This document shows positions 33,661-46,114 of a stretch of DNA of 64,000 nucleotides, one piece after another. The stretch comes from Amaranthus tricolor (Eukaryota; Streptophyta; Magnoliopsida; Caryophyllales; Amaranthaceae): NCBI RefSeq assembly GCF_026212465.1, contig NC_080049.1:17531984-17595983 (forward strand), in the 5' to 3' direction. The notes under the pieces were generated by a model that did no database searches, was not told the origin of the DNA, and saw only the letters and a program-made list of their open reading frames with translations. The position numbers and the translations under genes were made by a program. Each line of letters begins with the position of its first letter. Positions within the stretch are counted from its first letter, which is position 1.

Positions 33661-35017
33661 CGAGAAATAGGTTCCAACACTTTAACATCCATGCCTTTAT
33701 CAAAAGTAGGGCACATAGTATGATGTGCTAGAGCATACACCAGGTAAGGTACTAGATATTCTTGATAAAGCATGAGAGAATTTGTACCAGATTGCATGGA
33801 AAGCTGCCGGGCTTTTATTTGACGACACATCTGTATAACTTCACCAACATTACGTTTGTCCTGCAAAAGAGGTAGCATGAAATAAAAGCTCAGTTGCATG
33901 ACAATTTCAAACAAGCTAAGCCGCAATAAAAATTTATCATATTCAGGAATTGAAGTTTGATACGATTGACTAATACCTCATTTATTGCTGCATGTTTGGA
34001 AGAAAAAATATCCATTAGAAAAGCACATGCATATTTTGGATCCAAAATGCGATCCTTGATGTACTGATGAGCTTTGCTGAGGAACAATTTCCTAGCTTGA
34101 CGGAAATTTATCTGAGTTTCACATAATGCAACGATGAAAACAGAATTAAATTCCGAAACTAATAACCAACCTGTACAAGAGAGTTTGAATATCAATCAAA
34201 AAATTGAACAAATGTATACTAATCAAAAGCTCCTACCTCAACTGTCCTTAAAGCTAAATGGAAGACGTCAACGGGTATACTAGTATCCCAACATCTTGAC
34301 AGGCGAAGGATGGATTTGGCAGAAGCAAGCTTCAAGTGAGCCTTATCCACAGAACTGCAATAAAACACCTGTATTTTATTGACAACAAAATTTGTATAAC
34401 TGTAGCACAAAAAGCATACCTAACAACCAACCTCCACCGTACCTTGATTCTAATTCTTTTGAAAAATCTCCAAAGGAAAGCATAATTCTAAGAATTTCTA
34501 TGAGATCATCGATTCCACCTCGAAGATGAGCATCTTTAACGGGTAGGTAGCTCTTGACCAGTGTTTTAATACCATATATGAATAAGCAATCCTTAAATGT
34601 ATTTAGTTTACTTTTTAAAGCATAATAAGTCAAGGAAAACATATGATCATATAAAAAAAAGTCCAGGAAAACATGGAAGCCACAAATATCGACGAAAGTT
34701 ATTTTACTGGAACCAACCTTTAAAAGACAAAGTTCACTCCTATCACGCCACCGTGCTTTTGGTTTATCTTGTCCTTTCTGGAAGCATGAAGATGAATTTT
34801 ATAATAGGTACAACATTGCAAAACCAGAATATTTAGTAAAAGGCTACAAGATTAAATTTTAACATACATTACTGCATTGCAAAATTTTGCTTTTAATGAA
34901 TTCTATTATTTCACTTTCTCTAGTTTCAAAGACAGCCATTGCAGTTTGTGCTATACACCCAAGTGACTGCAGTATAGTAGGCAAATGTGCCTTCTCATCC
35001 AACATATCAACCAGCCT
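33661..35017 (-). pseudogene. PDS5: captured PDS5 (sister-chromatid cohesion cofactor) gene fragment, six exons
   Basis: Exons on minus: 34868-35017, 34718-34777, 34443 to about 34579, 34237-34354, 33977-34111 and 33661-33860. They read in order LPTILQSLGCIAQTAMAVFE, WRDRSELCLLK, TLVKSYLPVKDAHLRGGIDD, VDKAHLKLASAKSILRLSRC, LFLSKAHQYIKDRILDPKYA and LVPYLVYALAHH. These match consecutive central segments of plant PDS5, a HEAT-repeat protein that regulates cohesin. Splice phases agree, with GT donors (GTATGT twice); the acceptor before exon 3 appears mutated (CAT for CAG). No stop occurs in the exons. The N- and C-terminal parts are absent. Introns are kept, so capture was at DNA level. Confidence 0.85.
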
Positions 35018-35970
35018 CTGCAAAAACAATCACAGAGATTAGCTATGCAAAACCATACTTGGCCTGCCTTCGTGTTCCTTCTAAACACAACCTGTCAAGT
35101 ATAAGATCTACGGAACTGCGGGTAAGCAACATATTGTATTATATTGAACAAAAGAATTTTAACATACATTACTTGGCCTGCCTAACGTATACTATCTGAC
35201 AGTAAGTCTAACTGGAAATTAAGAATTCGAACAAAAGAAAATCAAAGAACATGAATAAAGAAAATGAAATGAATAACATGAAAAGAAAACGAAATCAAAA
35301 TATGCAAATAATTAACAAACCACACAAACCTCATTCACAAATAATTACTAAATATGCAAATAATTAATTAACAAACCACATTTTTAACTAAATTACTAAA
35401 TAACAAGTGAAACAATAAAAATATAAACTTGCAAATTTACAAAACAAATAGAAATTACCTTGATTTCGTGGGTTATGTAATAATCTACAAAGAAAAAAAA
35501 ATTAGCACCAATTTTCAAATGTATTATATTGAACTTGCAGTTTAATTTTCAAATGTATTACCTTGATTTTCGAAGTTTGAAGTTTAATTTGATAATGAAC
35601 AAGAACGGTTTTGAAGAAATGATGATGAACAAGAGCAGTACTGTTTATGAAAGAGCAGTACGATAATGAACAAGAACGCGTTTGAAGTTAATGAACGAAG
35701 GACAATGGAACGAAGGGTTTTTGCGTTTGAAATCTGGAATGGAACGAAGGAGAATGAAGGAATTACTGTTGTTCGTTTGTGCGTTTGAAGTTAATGAATG
35801 AAGGAGCGAGAATGGAACGAAATTTTGTGCGTCTGGAATTGAATGAAGGAATGAAGGAGAGAACAGAAGCTTAAGGGAAGGAGAGAATAGAAGCTTAAGG
35901 GTTATGTCTGATGAAAATATAAACTTTAAGCTTTTAGGCGCCATTTCAATACCGTTAATTGCTCCGGTCA
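35018..35970. other. CACTA interior without recognised gene
   Basis: AT-rich. TTTTAACATACATTACT near 35157 repeats 34858-34874, suggesting a small duplication of exon-intron border sequence. The 35645-36091 open frame has GAATGGAACGAAGGA-type repeats in the opposite strand and is not a convincing gene. Confidence 0.35.
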
Positions 35971-36195
35971 CAGACATAACCGCAGCAGTTATGAATTCTT
36001 CAAGGACTATTTGTTGCGGGCACACATACAACCACAGCAATTGAGTGTAATACAGTGTATTTGCTGCGGTCGAAGACGAAAACCGCAGCAATTAATGGTT
36101 CTTTTTTTTTTCTTACTCTTTTTCCTATTTATTGCTGCGTATATGCAAAAACCGCAGCAAATGTTAAGCAGCAAATACGTTTTTTTCCACTAGTG
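35970..36195. repeat. CACTA right subterminal repeats
   Basis: Seven or eight copies of the CCGCAGCAA / TTGCTGCGG motif followed by the terminal TTTTTTTCCACTAGTG. Confidence 0.8.
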
Positions 36196-36198
36196 ATG

Positions 36199-37002
36199 GT
36201 TCTCCTCTTGAAGCAACATCCTATATACTTCAGTAATATCTAGCATTTCTTTCCCCATAAGAACATTGGTTCTAACTTGATTATATATTGTGAATCTAGT
36301 TTCATCAAGAAGCTCATTGTACTCTAGTCTTGTTGAATCTTAGCAAAATTGGTTGTGAGGTGACAATTGTAAATTTCGTCCCAAAGAGAACTCTTGTAAA
36401 ATAATCAGAGATACTCATTGCAGTTTCTTGGACAGTGTTTAAAAGCTTTTCTTGAAGCCTTTACATGTGTGAGGATGAGGGTGTTCCAAACCTACCTTGG
36501 AGATCTATCCATATATCACTATCTGTCCTAAGATACATAACACTTTTGGCTATGTGTCTTTCAATAGATGAGATAAGCCAACCTATTATCTTGTTATTGC
36601 ACCTTTGCCATACTCTCCCATCTTTAGCTCGTTCTTCCTATTTTGGTAGACTACCATCCACAAAACATAATTTGTTTATTGCATTTAGAAAAATTATCAT
36701 AAGACGTTTCCAATCGCTGTAACAAGTTCCATAAACAATTTAGTACTAGCAGAATCGGAAGGATGTAAATAATAGATACTGCCTTTCATCAACAATTGGA
36801 TTAGTCTAAGCCATATGATTAGTTTCTTCAATAAAATTTCCTATCTGTATTTATTTTGATTTCAATCAAGACAAGAAAAAAAAAAAGAAAAATAAAGAGA
36901 AAGGACAAAAAAAAAGAAGGAAAGATAATGGCAAATTGAAGAAACAGACGTGAAGAAGAAACACAGACTGTTGGACTAAAAATAATTGTCCCGCTCTGTT
37001 AC
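36199..37002 (-). pseudogene. copia gag N-terminal remnant and leader
   Basis: It lies between the CACTA insertion and the primer-binding site of the large copia, so position defines it as gag and leader. Minus-strand fragments near 36260-36440 resemble copia gag (TRLEYNELLDETRFTIYNQV-like reading) but no long frame remains. The 36870-36930 part is an A/G-rich leader. Confidence 0.5.
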
Positions 37003-37014
37003 CATGTTGATAAT
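37003..37014 (-). other. primer-binding site of the large copia
   Basis: Minus strand reads TGGTAACAGAGC directly next to the LTR, a variant of the Met-tRNA site. Confidence 0.75.
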
Positions 37015-37521
<507 letters not shown>

Positions 37522-37709
37522 TAATTTGTATCCAATAAGAATAACTTAATTGTTTTCGAATTGCATAATTTCAATAATAATTACTATAGAGGTTCCATAA
37601 TGTTTTACGAGCAGCAATTTTAACAAGAATTTAACACCAGCAATCTATTGGACATTTAAAGTATAAGATATGATATATTCCGTGCACATTACATATAGTA
37701 GGACATGTG
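37522..37709. other. unassigned AT-rich sequence
   Basis: It follows the right target duplication of the large copia. Nothing recognised. Confidence 0.4.
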
Positions 37710-38364
37710 TGTTGGAACTTGAGGTTCGAAGTGCTATCAATATACGAAGCAAGTGCGTAACAAACGGAACAAAGAATTGCTCAAAGTAGGCTTGCTCGTT
37801 CAAGCACCTTATTGCCTTGTTCGAGCACTTAAATCAAAATTGGACAGAAGGCTAGTAGAATGTTTTTTGGCATTTGCTCGTTCGAGCACCTTATTACCTT
37901 TTTCGAGCACCTTTGAACAGAAGCTTCTATTTGTATATGTCTGGTTGTTATGACAGTTAATATGGTTATTATGGTTATGTTAAGTTATATTCTTTCATTA
38001 AAATACTGATTAGAATGTTAATTTCATGGATGATGCATTGGAATGAATGCATGCAATCTTTGTAAATGGAAGGAGTTGCATGTAAAGTAGGGTGTAGAAA
38101 GTCATTTTCTGATTTCTGTTCTTCATATTAGATTACTTATATTCTTGTTGGTCTCATCTTTGCAGGAATAGTCAAAGAGAGTTATAAACTCTTTCTCTAT
38201 TTTTTGTTTTCATAATCTACATAAGCACATTCATTTCATTATATTCTCTTTATACTAGGAGATTATTGTTGTTGTTTGTATCTCAGTGTGAATTTCAATT
38301 ACATATCCCAAATACCATTGTGAGAGAAATATCACAATACGAAAATTTTCATACACCTACAACA
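37710..38364 (+). repeat. possible copia LTR (unpaired)
   Basis: Starts TGTTGGAACTTGAGG and may end CACCTACAACA, followed by AAGTATCAAGTTTC, which weakly resembles a primer-binding site. It contains two copies of GCTCGTTC(A/G)AGCACCTTATT (near 37796 and 37877). No second LTR and no matching duplication were found, so this is tentative. Confidence 0.4.
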
Positions 38365-38646
38365 AAGTATCAAGTTTCTAAATGACACGTTGCAAGGATA
38401 TCTTCAAGGTGAACTACAATTTGGTGATCCAACAAACAAAGAGATTCATTGTCATTTACAAAGGGAATACAAATTTGTTTATGGTGAATTGTTGTTTTAA
38501 TAAGTTTAAGTATTTTAGCCCGATTTTTGCAGAATTAGATAAAAGAAATAAAACTTAAACTTAGAGCGAAATAATGAAAGAGACACACAATTTTACAAGG
38601 ATATTTCTCCAAAGATAAAATCAAAGGGTTGCACAAGAAAATATTA

Positions 38647-38920
38647 CTCCCTCCGAACCAATTTAGTTGTCTCATTTCCTTATTTGGCAAAGTCTTTTTA
38701 GTTGTACCATTTCTATTTTTGTCAATCTTTTTTTACCTAAATATCCTTAGTTCACACAAGTAATTACGAATATACCTCCATGTACCTTACTTACCCAACT
38801 ACCCTTCACTACTTACCATTCACTATTTACCCTTTACTACTTACCCTTTTTAATGGACCCCACACCATTCTTAATAACCGTGCCCAAGCAAATGGGACAT
38901 CTAAATTGGTTCGGAGGGAG
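38647..38920. mobile_element. Stowaway MITE
   Basis: 274 bp with inverted ends CTCCCTCCGAACCAATTTAG and its near complement CTAAATTGGTTCGGAGGGAG, flanked by TA (38645-38646, 38921-38922). This is the standard Stowaway (Tc1/mariner) signature. No coding sequence. Confidence 0.92.
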
Positions 38921-39186
38921 TATAAGTTAATTGGCAATTTTTAAACAAAATATTTCTTGTTAATTTCCAAAAATAACGTATGAATTTAATTGCTCATACA
39001 AATGCATGATTTGAGGAACAACCGAATCCTCTATTTATAGAGTCAATTTCCCTAATAAAAAGGAGGTAACTACCCACTATTCCCTTATCCCTAATAATAA
39101 GGAAAATAATATGGATCTTAAAGTCCAAGATCAAAACCCACGGTTATTGCTTTAAATAAGTATACACTTGATTAAATCAAAGCCAC

Positions 39187-39673
39187 TGTAACGGACAATT
39201 CTTTTCCAAATACAGGTTTAATATAATATAAAAGTAAATAATGCTAAGCGGAAGTCTATCGTACCGTGATTATTGCGAAAAACAAATAAGACAAAACAGA
39301 ATTTTCAACAAAAACAAAGAAAACTTAAATCATTAAAATATAATTTTACGTATTACATCTTTCTTTAATACATAATTATCGTTTTTACATACTCGTAATA
39401 TAAACTACATATATACTAACATCACATAGACAATACAATAGCTTCTTAATAACTTCATGTAAAATTACCTGCAGCATCTGCTCCCGAAATATGGGAACAG
39501 CCGATGGAAATCGGTCAGCTTTAAAAAAAAACCGAGTATAAAACTTACCGCAAATATACAAGTATTGATAGTATATGCACGGCAATAAGTAATAAGCAAA
39601 AATAAGTGCATTGCAATAAATAATATGCAAGGTATCTTATGTATTATAGGGAATTCATTTTTATATTAGATTA

Positions 39674-39713
<40 letters not shown>

Positions 39714-41802
39714 CTTCTGGTCCTTCTGCTTGAGTACCAGGGCGTGATTTACTAACACTTCTGCTTGAGTGTTAGGGCGTGGAATCCGATTACTTATTTA
39801 GTGAATGCAACACATATGATCTTTGTTTGATATATGTAAGGGCCTGTTAGGGTGAGGTAAACCAAAACCCCTAACTTAGTGGGAGTCGTCACTCCTCCAG
39901 TACAATGTTGCTCGAGCCACAGATCAGGTTAAACAACCTTACTGTGTTCGCCGTATTTTACGTGCCGGAAAACACGTCTCATGTTTTTTACATGCCGGAA
40001 GCATGGTTCGGCATTTCCTTACTATCAAGCCTTTTTATTATCATGTTACTGTTTTCATATAAATGCAACATTACAATAACATATAATAGAAATTTATTTA
40101 TAACAACTTACATATAAATAATCATTTATTATTAAACTGAAATGGGTATTTAGTATTTATTTGTAGATAAATTTTCAATTAAGCTTAATTAATTTCTTAA
40201 TAATCAATTTCTTAAATGACTATTTATTTTAAATGTTAAAATAAATAGTTTCATTATAAATAAATACTAAAAATATCTTTAAAAGGACATATTGGGTTTA
40301 TTATAGATCCTAACTCATTTATCCAAATATTTAGAAAATAAAATTTTATTTCATTTAATTAATTTCTTAATAGCTTATTTTTTTAGATTTAGTACATGAA
40401 TAATTAATTCCCTTAAGATCGAAATCGACACGAAATATTTTAAAATAAATAATTTATTAAATGAGTTGGCGTATATTCTTATTCACCAAAATAAATTAAT
40501 TTTAATTATTATTTCACTTTTCTTTCTTTTTGCCTACAATAACAATTTAGATTATTAATTTATTTCATTAAAATTTAAATATCGCAAAATTTTACAAAAA
40601 ATAATTTAAATGAAATGAAAATACAGTAACACTAAAATAAATTATTTTTTTCCAGAAATAATTATTTTTAACCCAAATTTATGCATTTCCTTATTTTATG
40701 TGTTTTTTTAGCAAAAATTAATAATAATATTTATACTTCACTATAATTCACGAAATTAATACAAAACTTATATTTCATATATATATATATGTACAGAAAA
40801 CTGTTCGTTTAAAAATATTAATATTTACTATTATAATTAAAATTATTTCAGATTATGCGGTTTGTTTTTTTAGAAAAAATTAATAATAATATTTATACTC
40901 AACAATATTTCATGAAATTAATACAAAATCTACATCTCATATATATATGTACAGAAAAAATTTCGTTTAAAAATTATTAATATTTACTATTTTAATTTAA
41001 ATTATTTTAGATTTTGCGGTTTTTGGCAATTTCAAAGAATAAATCATATAAATTAAATTACAACGAATTAACTCACCAAAATTTGCAGAAAATTAAATTT
41101 AAATATAATAAACACATGTAAAAATTTATGGGCATAATTTCATGTAAATAAATATATGTAAGAATTTATACCTTCAATAATTTCACTATTAATTAAATTC
41201 CTTTGTAACACTATATACTATTATTAGAAATTTTTTGGGAATTTTTAGAAATTTTTCTAGGGTTTTTATAATTTTTCTTTAGGAATTAGCTTATATGAAT
41301 TAATTTTCTGATTTTCTTCTCTCTTTTTTTTTTATATATCCCACGGTATGCTTTGGGTTTTATAGGCTAAGGATGGTAAAATTATTTATTATTTTAATTT
41401 CCTTCATGGGCAAGAAAAATTAAGATAAGGACTACATAATAATCATGCCATCTAAATAAAAACTAAGTGGAAATTATGCCACCTAGCTAAAACTTGCCGC
41501 CAACATTTAGATTTTTTTCTTTTTTTTTTTATTTTTTTTATTTTATTATTATTATATATATATTTCTATATTAAATCATAAATTAATATAGGAAATAAAA
41601 AGATTAAGTTATTGTAGGTAATTTAGCAAGACTTAATATATAGGTAATTTATTTTAAGAGAAATAAATTATATATAAAAGAAAATCGAGAACTTAAAAAC
41701 GATTGGAATAAAATTTGAAACGGCATTAAAAAGAAAATAATAAAACGAAACGATTATTGAATTTGTCAAAATATTTAAGATTAAGAAAAACGGTCTGTTA
41801 CA
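39187..41802 (-). repeat. 3' LTR of the outer Tekay-type element
   Basis: TGTAACGGACAATTC to CGGTCTGTTACA, 2616 bp. It matches 58778-61429 except for a longer TA run near 39676-39712, scattered changes, and absence of about 52 bp present at 60780-60832 in the other LTR. An adjacent CTCTTCCCCCCTTAAC (41804-41819) is the complement of the polypurine tract. Confidence 0.93.
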
Positions 41803-41839
41803 ACTCTTCCCCCCTTAACATAGTTTCGTCCCGAAACTT

Positions 41840-42363
41840 GAACCTATTTGAGCAACTGGGGATAGCGTTCTCTCATAACAGTTTCGCTTTCCCAGGTTGC
41901 TTCTTCAACATGATGGTTCGACCATAACACTTTAACTTGAGGTATTCTTTTATTCCTTAATTCTTTCACTTGACGATCCAAAATTCTAATTGGTCTTTCT
42001 TCATAAGCTAGGTTTTCATCAATTTGGAGGGGTTCGTGAACTAACACATGTGATGGATCGTGGATATACTTTCTCAACTGAGAAACATGGAATACATTAT
42101 GAACTCTAGCTAAACCTGGGGGTAAAGCTAGTTCGTATGCCATTTCCCCTACTCTTTTCAAAATTTCAAAAGGTCCGATAAATTTAGGGATTAACTTCCC
42201 TTTTATCCCAAAGCGTTGGACTCCTTCCGTTGGCGAAATCTTTAGAAATACTTTGTCACACCTTCAGCAAATTGCAAAGCTCTGCGACGGTTGTCTGCAT
42301 AATTCTTCTATCTACTTTGTGCTGCCTTCATGTTTTCTTGCACTACCCTCAAGCTATCAATAG
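41840..42363 (-). pseudogene. integrase C-terminus and chromodomain of the outer Tekay-type pol
   Basis: The frame 42161-41844 has LPPGLARVHNVFHVSQLRKY and [36 protein letters not shown], the chromodomain-like tail of this lineage. Between 42363 and 42161 the frame is broken by stops and shifts (NYADNRRRALQFAEG visible). It continues the pol that stops at the insertion point 55617-55621. Confidence 0.85.
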
Positions 42364-44863
42364 TGTAACACCCCGATATTTTCCCGATATATTAAATGAT
42401 TTGCTATTAATATTATTATTTTTATTATTATTTTATTTTTTTTAGAAAAAATATATATTTCTTTTTATTATTTATTTTGTTAGTAGATTAAATCATGAGA
42501 CTTCAACTTTTAAGGCAATTAAAATCATTTTAAGCCCAAATCTTTTTCCTAATCTATCTTTAACTTCAAAAAAATAAAAATAAAAATAAAAATAAAAACA
42601 AAAAAAAAAAAATAAAATAAATGGGAAGTGGAATCATTTGGCCGGCCATATGGAAGGTTAAGGGGGGATTAGTAACCGCTTAGGAAGATTGAAGATCAAG
42701 GAATTATTGCCTTCTATAATTATTGCCTTAATTTCCTTAATTCCTTTATTTCCTTAATCTCCTAATTACCTTACATCTTTTCATTTTCAAACCATTTGCA
42801 TGTAAGAAAACACTCCCAAAACACTACATTTCTCACGCCTAAATCCTCCACCTTGGTTCATCAATTTTGGTGTTTTGTTCTTGAAGCAATTGTGAGTAAT
42901 CCTTAATCTAGTTTTTATTTTTTTTAAATTTTAATTTAAATTTCTATGATTTTTATGTGTGTTATTTTATAGTTTATGATTTATTCATGATTTAAAATTC
43001 ATGTGTGGAAGTATGATATTTTTCCATTTAAATTAATGTATGGTTTTAGGGTTTTAGATATTTTTACATGTGTATGAAGAATTGTTTGAAGAATGATTGA
43101 AAAAAAAAAAATATATATATATATATATATATGTATATACAAAAAAAAATGGTTGCTCATATAAAAAAAATATATATATGTGGTGATGGAAATTTATTTT
43201 TATTTTTATTGATAAATAGTGGAGATTTATAATGTTGGTAGAGAAATATACATGTATATGTGTGGTGTGTTTGTGTGTGTAAATTGGTGTAAAAAGATTT
43301 ATTTTTGAGAAAAATATAAATAAATAATTAAAATTTATTTTTGGACGTGATCATGAAAATTATGTAAATTTTATTGTTTAGATTTAATAGGGAATAAAGC
43401 ATTGAAATTTATATATTTGTGATAAAAAATGAGATCCCGTAGGTTTTGAAGATGATGGAAAAATTGTGTTTTTGGAGCATTTTTGGCTTTAAAATTAAGT
43501 TAAAAATACTTATACTATGTTATAAATTATGAAAATTGGTACTCGGGGGTTTTGACGCCTTCCGGACGCAACGGTGAAGTCGGATTTTCAGTTTGACAGT
43601 TTTAAGATGAGTTTCTGGACAGATTGTATAGGCTGTCCGGTTTTGTGTATATACCATGTCATAGTATGTGATGGATGTTCATGTTGTGTGTAGTATTCTA
43701 GGTATGGATGTGATTGTATATGTGTGTTATGGATGATTTGAGGAAAATGTGTATGTGTGCTTATTTCCCGAATACGATTGAACCTTGTAGGAAGTCGATT
43801 CGTGACCGGGAATTGATTAAGACGCTTGCGAACTGGTTATCTTGCTTAAGGTATGTACACGCAGCGTGGTTCGCATTAGTCCGATGTATCATGTATTAAT
43901 GATACCCGAAAGTAAGGCATGGGTATATAGAACGAATAATGTTATCGTTCGAATCAATAATTTTATACATTGTTATGATAAGTAGAGGTAGTATGTCCTC
44001 ACTAACTTAAAAGTGGACGTAGTATGACGTCAATCTTTATATATTGTTTTGATAAATGGAGGTAGTATGACCTCACTAACTTAAAAAGTGGACGTAGTAT
44101 GACGTCAATTGGTGGAAAAGAATTACTCGCGGTATATGAGGGCATTATGAGCCACCGCGGGGGTATGCATACTTAACTATAGACACCGAAGTAAGGCGAG
44201 TGTCTATGGTAGAGGCTTGCTTAGGGGTTAGCTCCCCCTAATGTATTGTCTCACTTATGGAGTTTGGAGTGTACCGGCAGTATGGCTGGATAGTACAGCA
44301 GTATGGCTGACTAACTTTTACATGAAAATAAATATTCTTAATAAGCATGATCGAAGCGTACGGTTCTGTGATTTGTTAGCTAATTAATTAAAACTTTCTC
44401 TTGTGTTATTATTTATTGGTATGCGACGTTCGCTGACGTGTGCTTTTGGTCTTAACGACCCTGCGATGATGTTGTGTCCTATCTGGGCAATGACTAGCAG
44501 TAAGTTAAGTTGCAGGTCTGGGGAGTGAGGATTGTCCCTTGAAGAAATAAATTATTAGGGTAGAAAAGTCTTAATAAGATCTTCAAAATTTAGTTTAAAG
44601 AACATTTGGTTTTTATGAGGCGACTTTCGTTCTCAAGTTGTAATAAGTAGATTTAACTTTTCGTTCTTATCCGCTGCTAAGAATTTCTTATTATCTAGTA
44701 GATCTTAATAACGCTAATAGAACTCGATCCGCACGTTTTCCTTAACTTCAAAACCGTTTTAAACTGTTTTCTAACATCCCGGTTTGACTCGGATTATAGT
44801 TGTCTCGTTTTTAAAAGGTCATTTTCTCTTTTCGTACGACCCGAGTTATTCCGAGATGTTACA
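42364..44863 (+). repeat. LTR copy 1 of the young Tekay-type element
   Basis: TGTAACACCCCGATATTTTC to CCGAGATGTTACA, 2500 bp. It contains an approximately 72-bp tandem duplication (AGGTAGTATG..CCTCACTAAC..GACGTAGTATGACGTC) near 43977-44110, and a CAGTATGGCTG pair near 44278-44310. Confidence 0.95.
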
Positions 44864-44865
44864 AC

Positions 44866-44877
44866 TGGTATCAGAGC
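44866..44877 (+). other. primer-binding site (Met tRNA)
   Basis: TGGTATCAGAGC two bases after the LTR end. Confidence 0.9.
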
Positions 44878-45166
44878 GGGAGTTTTATTTAGTGTTATTT
44901 ATCTATATCGATAGACTAACGTTAAAAAAAAAAAAAATTATTAAAATTAATTAACGAGAGTAAAAGGGGTAGACATTAAGGGGATATGATGTGTTGTGCT
45001 TTGTGTCTTTAAGCATGATGTCATGGATAACTTGATGAATGTATGATAGCATTTCTGTGTCTATATCTCTGATGTTTTGAATTATCTATCTTTGTCTGAT
45101 CTTAGAAATTGATTGCCTTGTTTTCTTTCCTTGTGAGTCAAGAAGTTCGATTATTATTTTTCTCTC

Positions 45167-46114
45167 ATGGATAAAGGAAAAAGACCGGCCGATGAAGGAA
45201 TTAATACCCGAGAGGAACCCTGGAGAGTTTTAGATAATGCCCCAGCTTGGGCAGAAATAGAGGCTCAGGGAATTTGGGATAGAAAAGAGGGAGAAAGTGA
45301 TTTGGATTACACCCGACGAATGGAAATGATCTACAAAAAGTCCAAACAGGTGTATGAAAGAATAATGGAAGAGGAAACGAATGCATTGAAAGGGATGATT
45401 GACGAGTTTCACCTAGAGCTTGACAGGAGGGTAAGAGCAGTGCAAACTGAGGGTCGGGACGGAGTTGGCGTTCCAGAGTCTAGTGGGGCAAGGAGAGATA
45501 ATAATGAGGAGGATGTTCACATAGTAGACCCAGACTCAATGCCATTTATAATCTTCGATGGGTTGGATTTCGAGAGGGATCCAGAGGAGGATCCAGAGGA
45601 GGATCCAGAAGAGGATCCAGAAGAGGACCCGGAGGAGGAGGACCCCGATGAGGACCCAGAAGAGGAATATGAGGAGGAGTTCGAAGAAAATTCTGATGAG
45701 GAGCAGGGAGAATTCATGGAGGAGGATCCTTTAGGAGTGGTAGAAGATCCTGATGAGGATAACTTAGGGGATGGATATAATGCTGATGAGGAGGGGGAAC
45801 TAGCTTATAGAGATGGAATGATGAGTGATGATGATAGTGGGCATATTATTTTAGGGGGTTGGCCGGTGAGGCGAGAGGATCTTATGAGCGAGGAAGAGAG
45901 TGAAATCATGATGTGGGTGGAGGAACCACCTGAGCCAATAATTGTAGAGCTTTCTGATTCAGTAGCGCGACTTACTATGAGTGATTCCTTATCTGTGGGG
46001 ACCCTTTCTGATTCCGATAGCGCGTCTAGCGATGACTCTGATGATGCTGATTTTGACCCTGATCAATACATGGAGGATCGGAACCGCATGGATGCGTCAC
46101 CTTTATGTGCCTGA
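45167..46114 (+). CDS. acidic ORF upstream of gag (ORF0-like), copy 1
   Basis: 315 codons from ATG at 45167, about 290 bp after the primer-binding site. The N-terminal 100 residues are mixed helical (APAWAEIEAQGIWDRKEGES, MEMIYKKSKQVYERIMEEET). The middle is a run of D-P-E-E repeats encoded by a 12-bp unit (about 45577-45661). The rest is very Asp/Glu-rich and Ser-rich and ends NRMDASPLCA. No known domain is recognised. Extra ORFs upstream of gag are known in some plant gypsy elements, but the function is unknown. It is followed by 446 non-coding bases before gag. An identical protein is encoded at 54247-55194, so the frame is likely intact. Confidence 0.75.
   Translation: MDKGKRPADEGINTREEPWRVLDNAPAWAEIEAQGIWDRKEGESDLDYTRRMEMIYKKSKQVYERIMEEETNALKGMIDEFHLELDRRVRAVQTEGRDGVGVPESSGARRDNNEEDVHIVDPDSMPFIIFDGLDFERDPEEDPEEDPEEDPEEDPEEEDPDEDPEEEYEEEFEENSDEEQGEFMEEDPLGVVEDPDEDNLGDGYNADEEGELAYRDGMMSDDDSGHIILGGWPVRREDLMSEEESEIMMWVEEPPEPIIVELSDSVARLTMSDSLSVGTLSDSDSASSDDSDDADFDPDQYMEDRNRMDASPLCA

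Larger units (their letters stand above)
33158..36195. mobile_element. non-autonomous CACTA element carrying a captured PDS5 fragment
   Basis: Ends CACTAGTGGAAAAAA and TTTTTTTCCACTAGTG are inverted, with a 3-bp duplication ATG (33155-33157, 36196-36198), as expected for CACTA transposons. Both subterminal zones have many TTTGCTGCGG/CCGCAGCAAA copies. No TnpD/TnpA-like transposase frame exists. The interior has six PDS5-like exons on minus. It sits in the copia between protease and gag. Confidence 0.9.

Noticed and set aside
33661..35017. PDS5 exons as a functional host gene
   Set aside because: Only central exons are present, one acceptor looks mutated, and the block is enclosed by CACTA ends with a target duplication.
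43714..43899. 61-codon frame in the young LTR (also 52796-52981)
   Set aside because: It is kept only because the LTR is duplicated; no domain, no relation to the element's genes.
45517..45717. Minus-strand Ser/Gly-rich frame (also 54597-54797)
   Set aside because: Shadow of the 12-bp D-P-E-E repeat in the acidic ORF.
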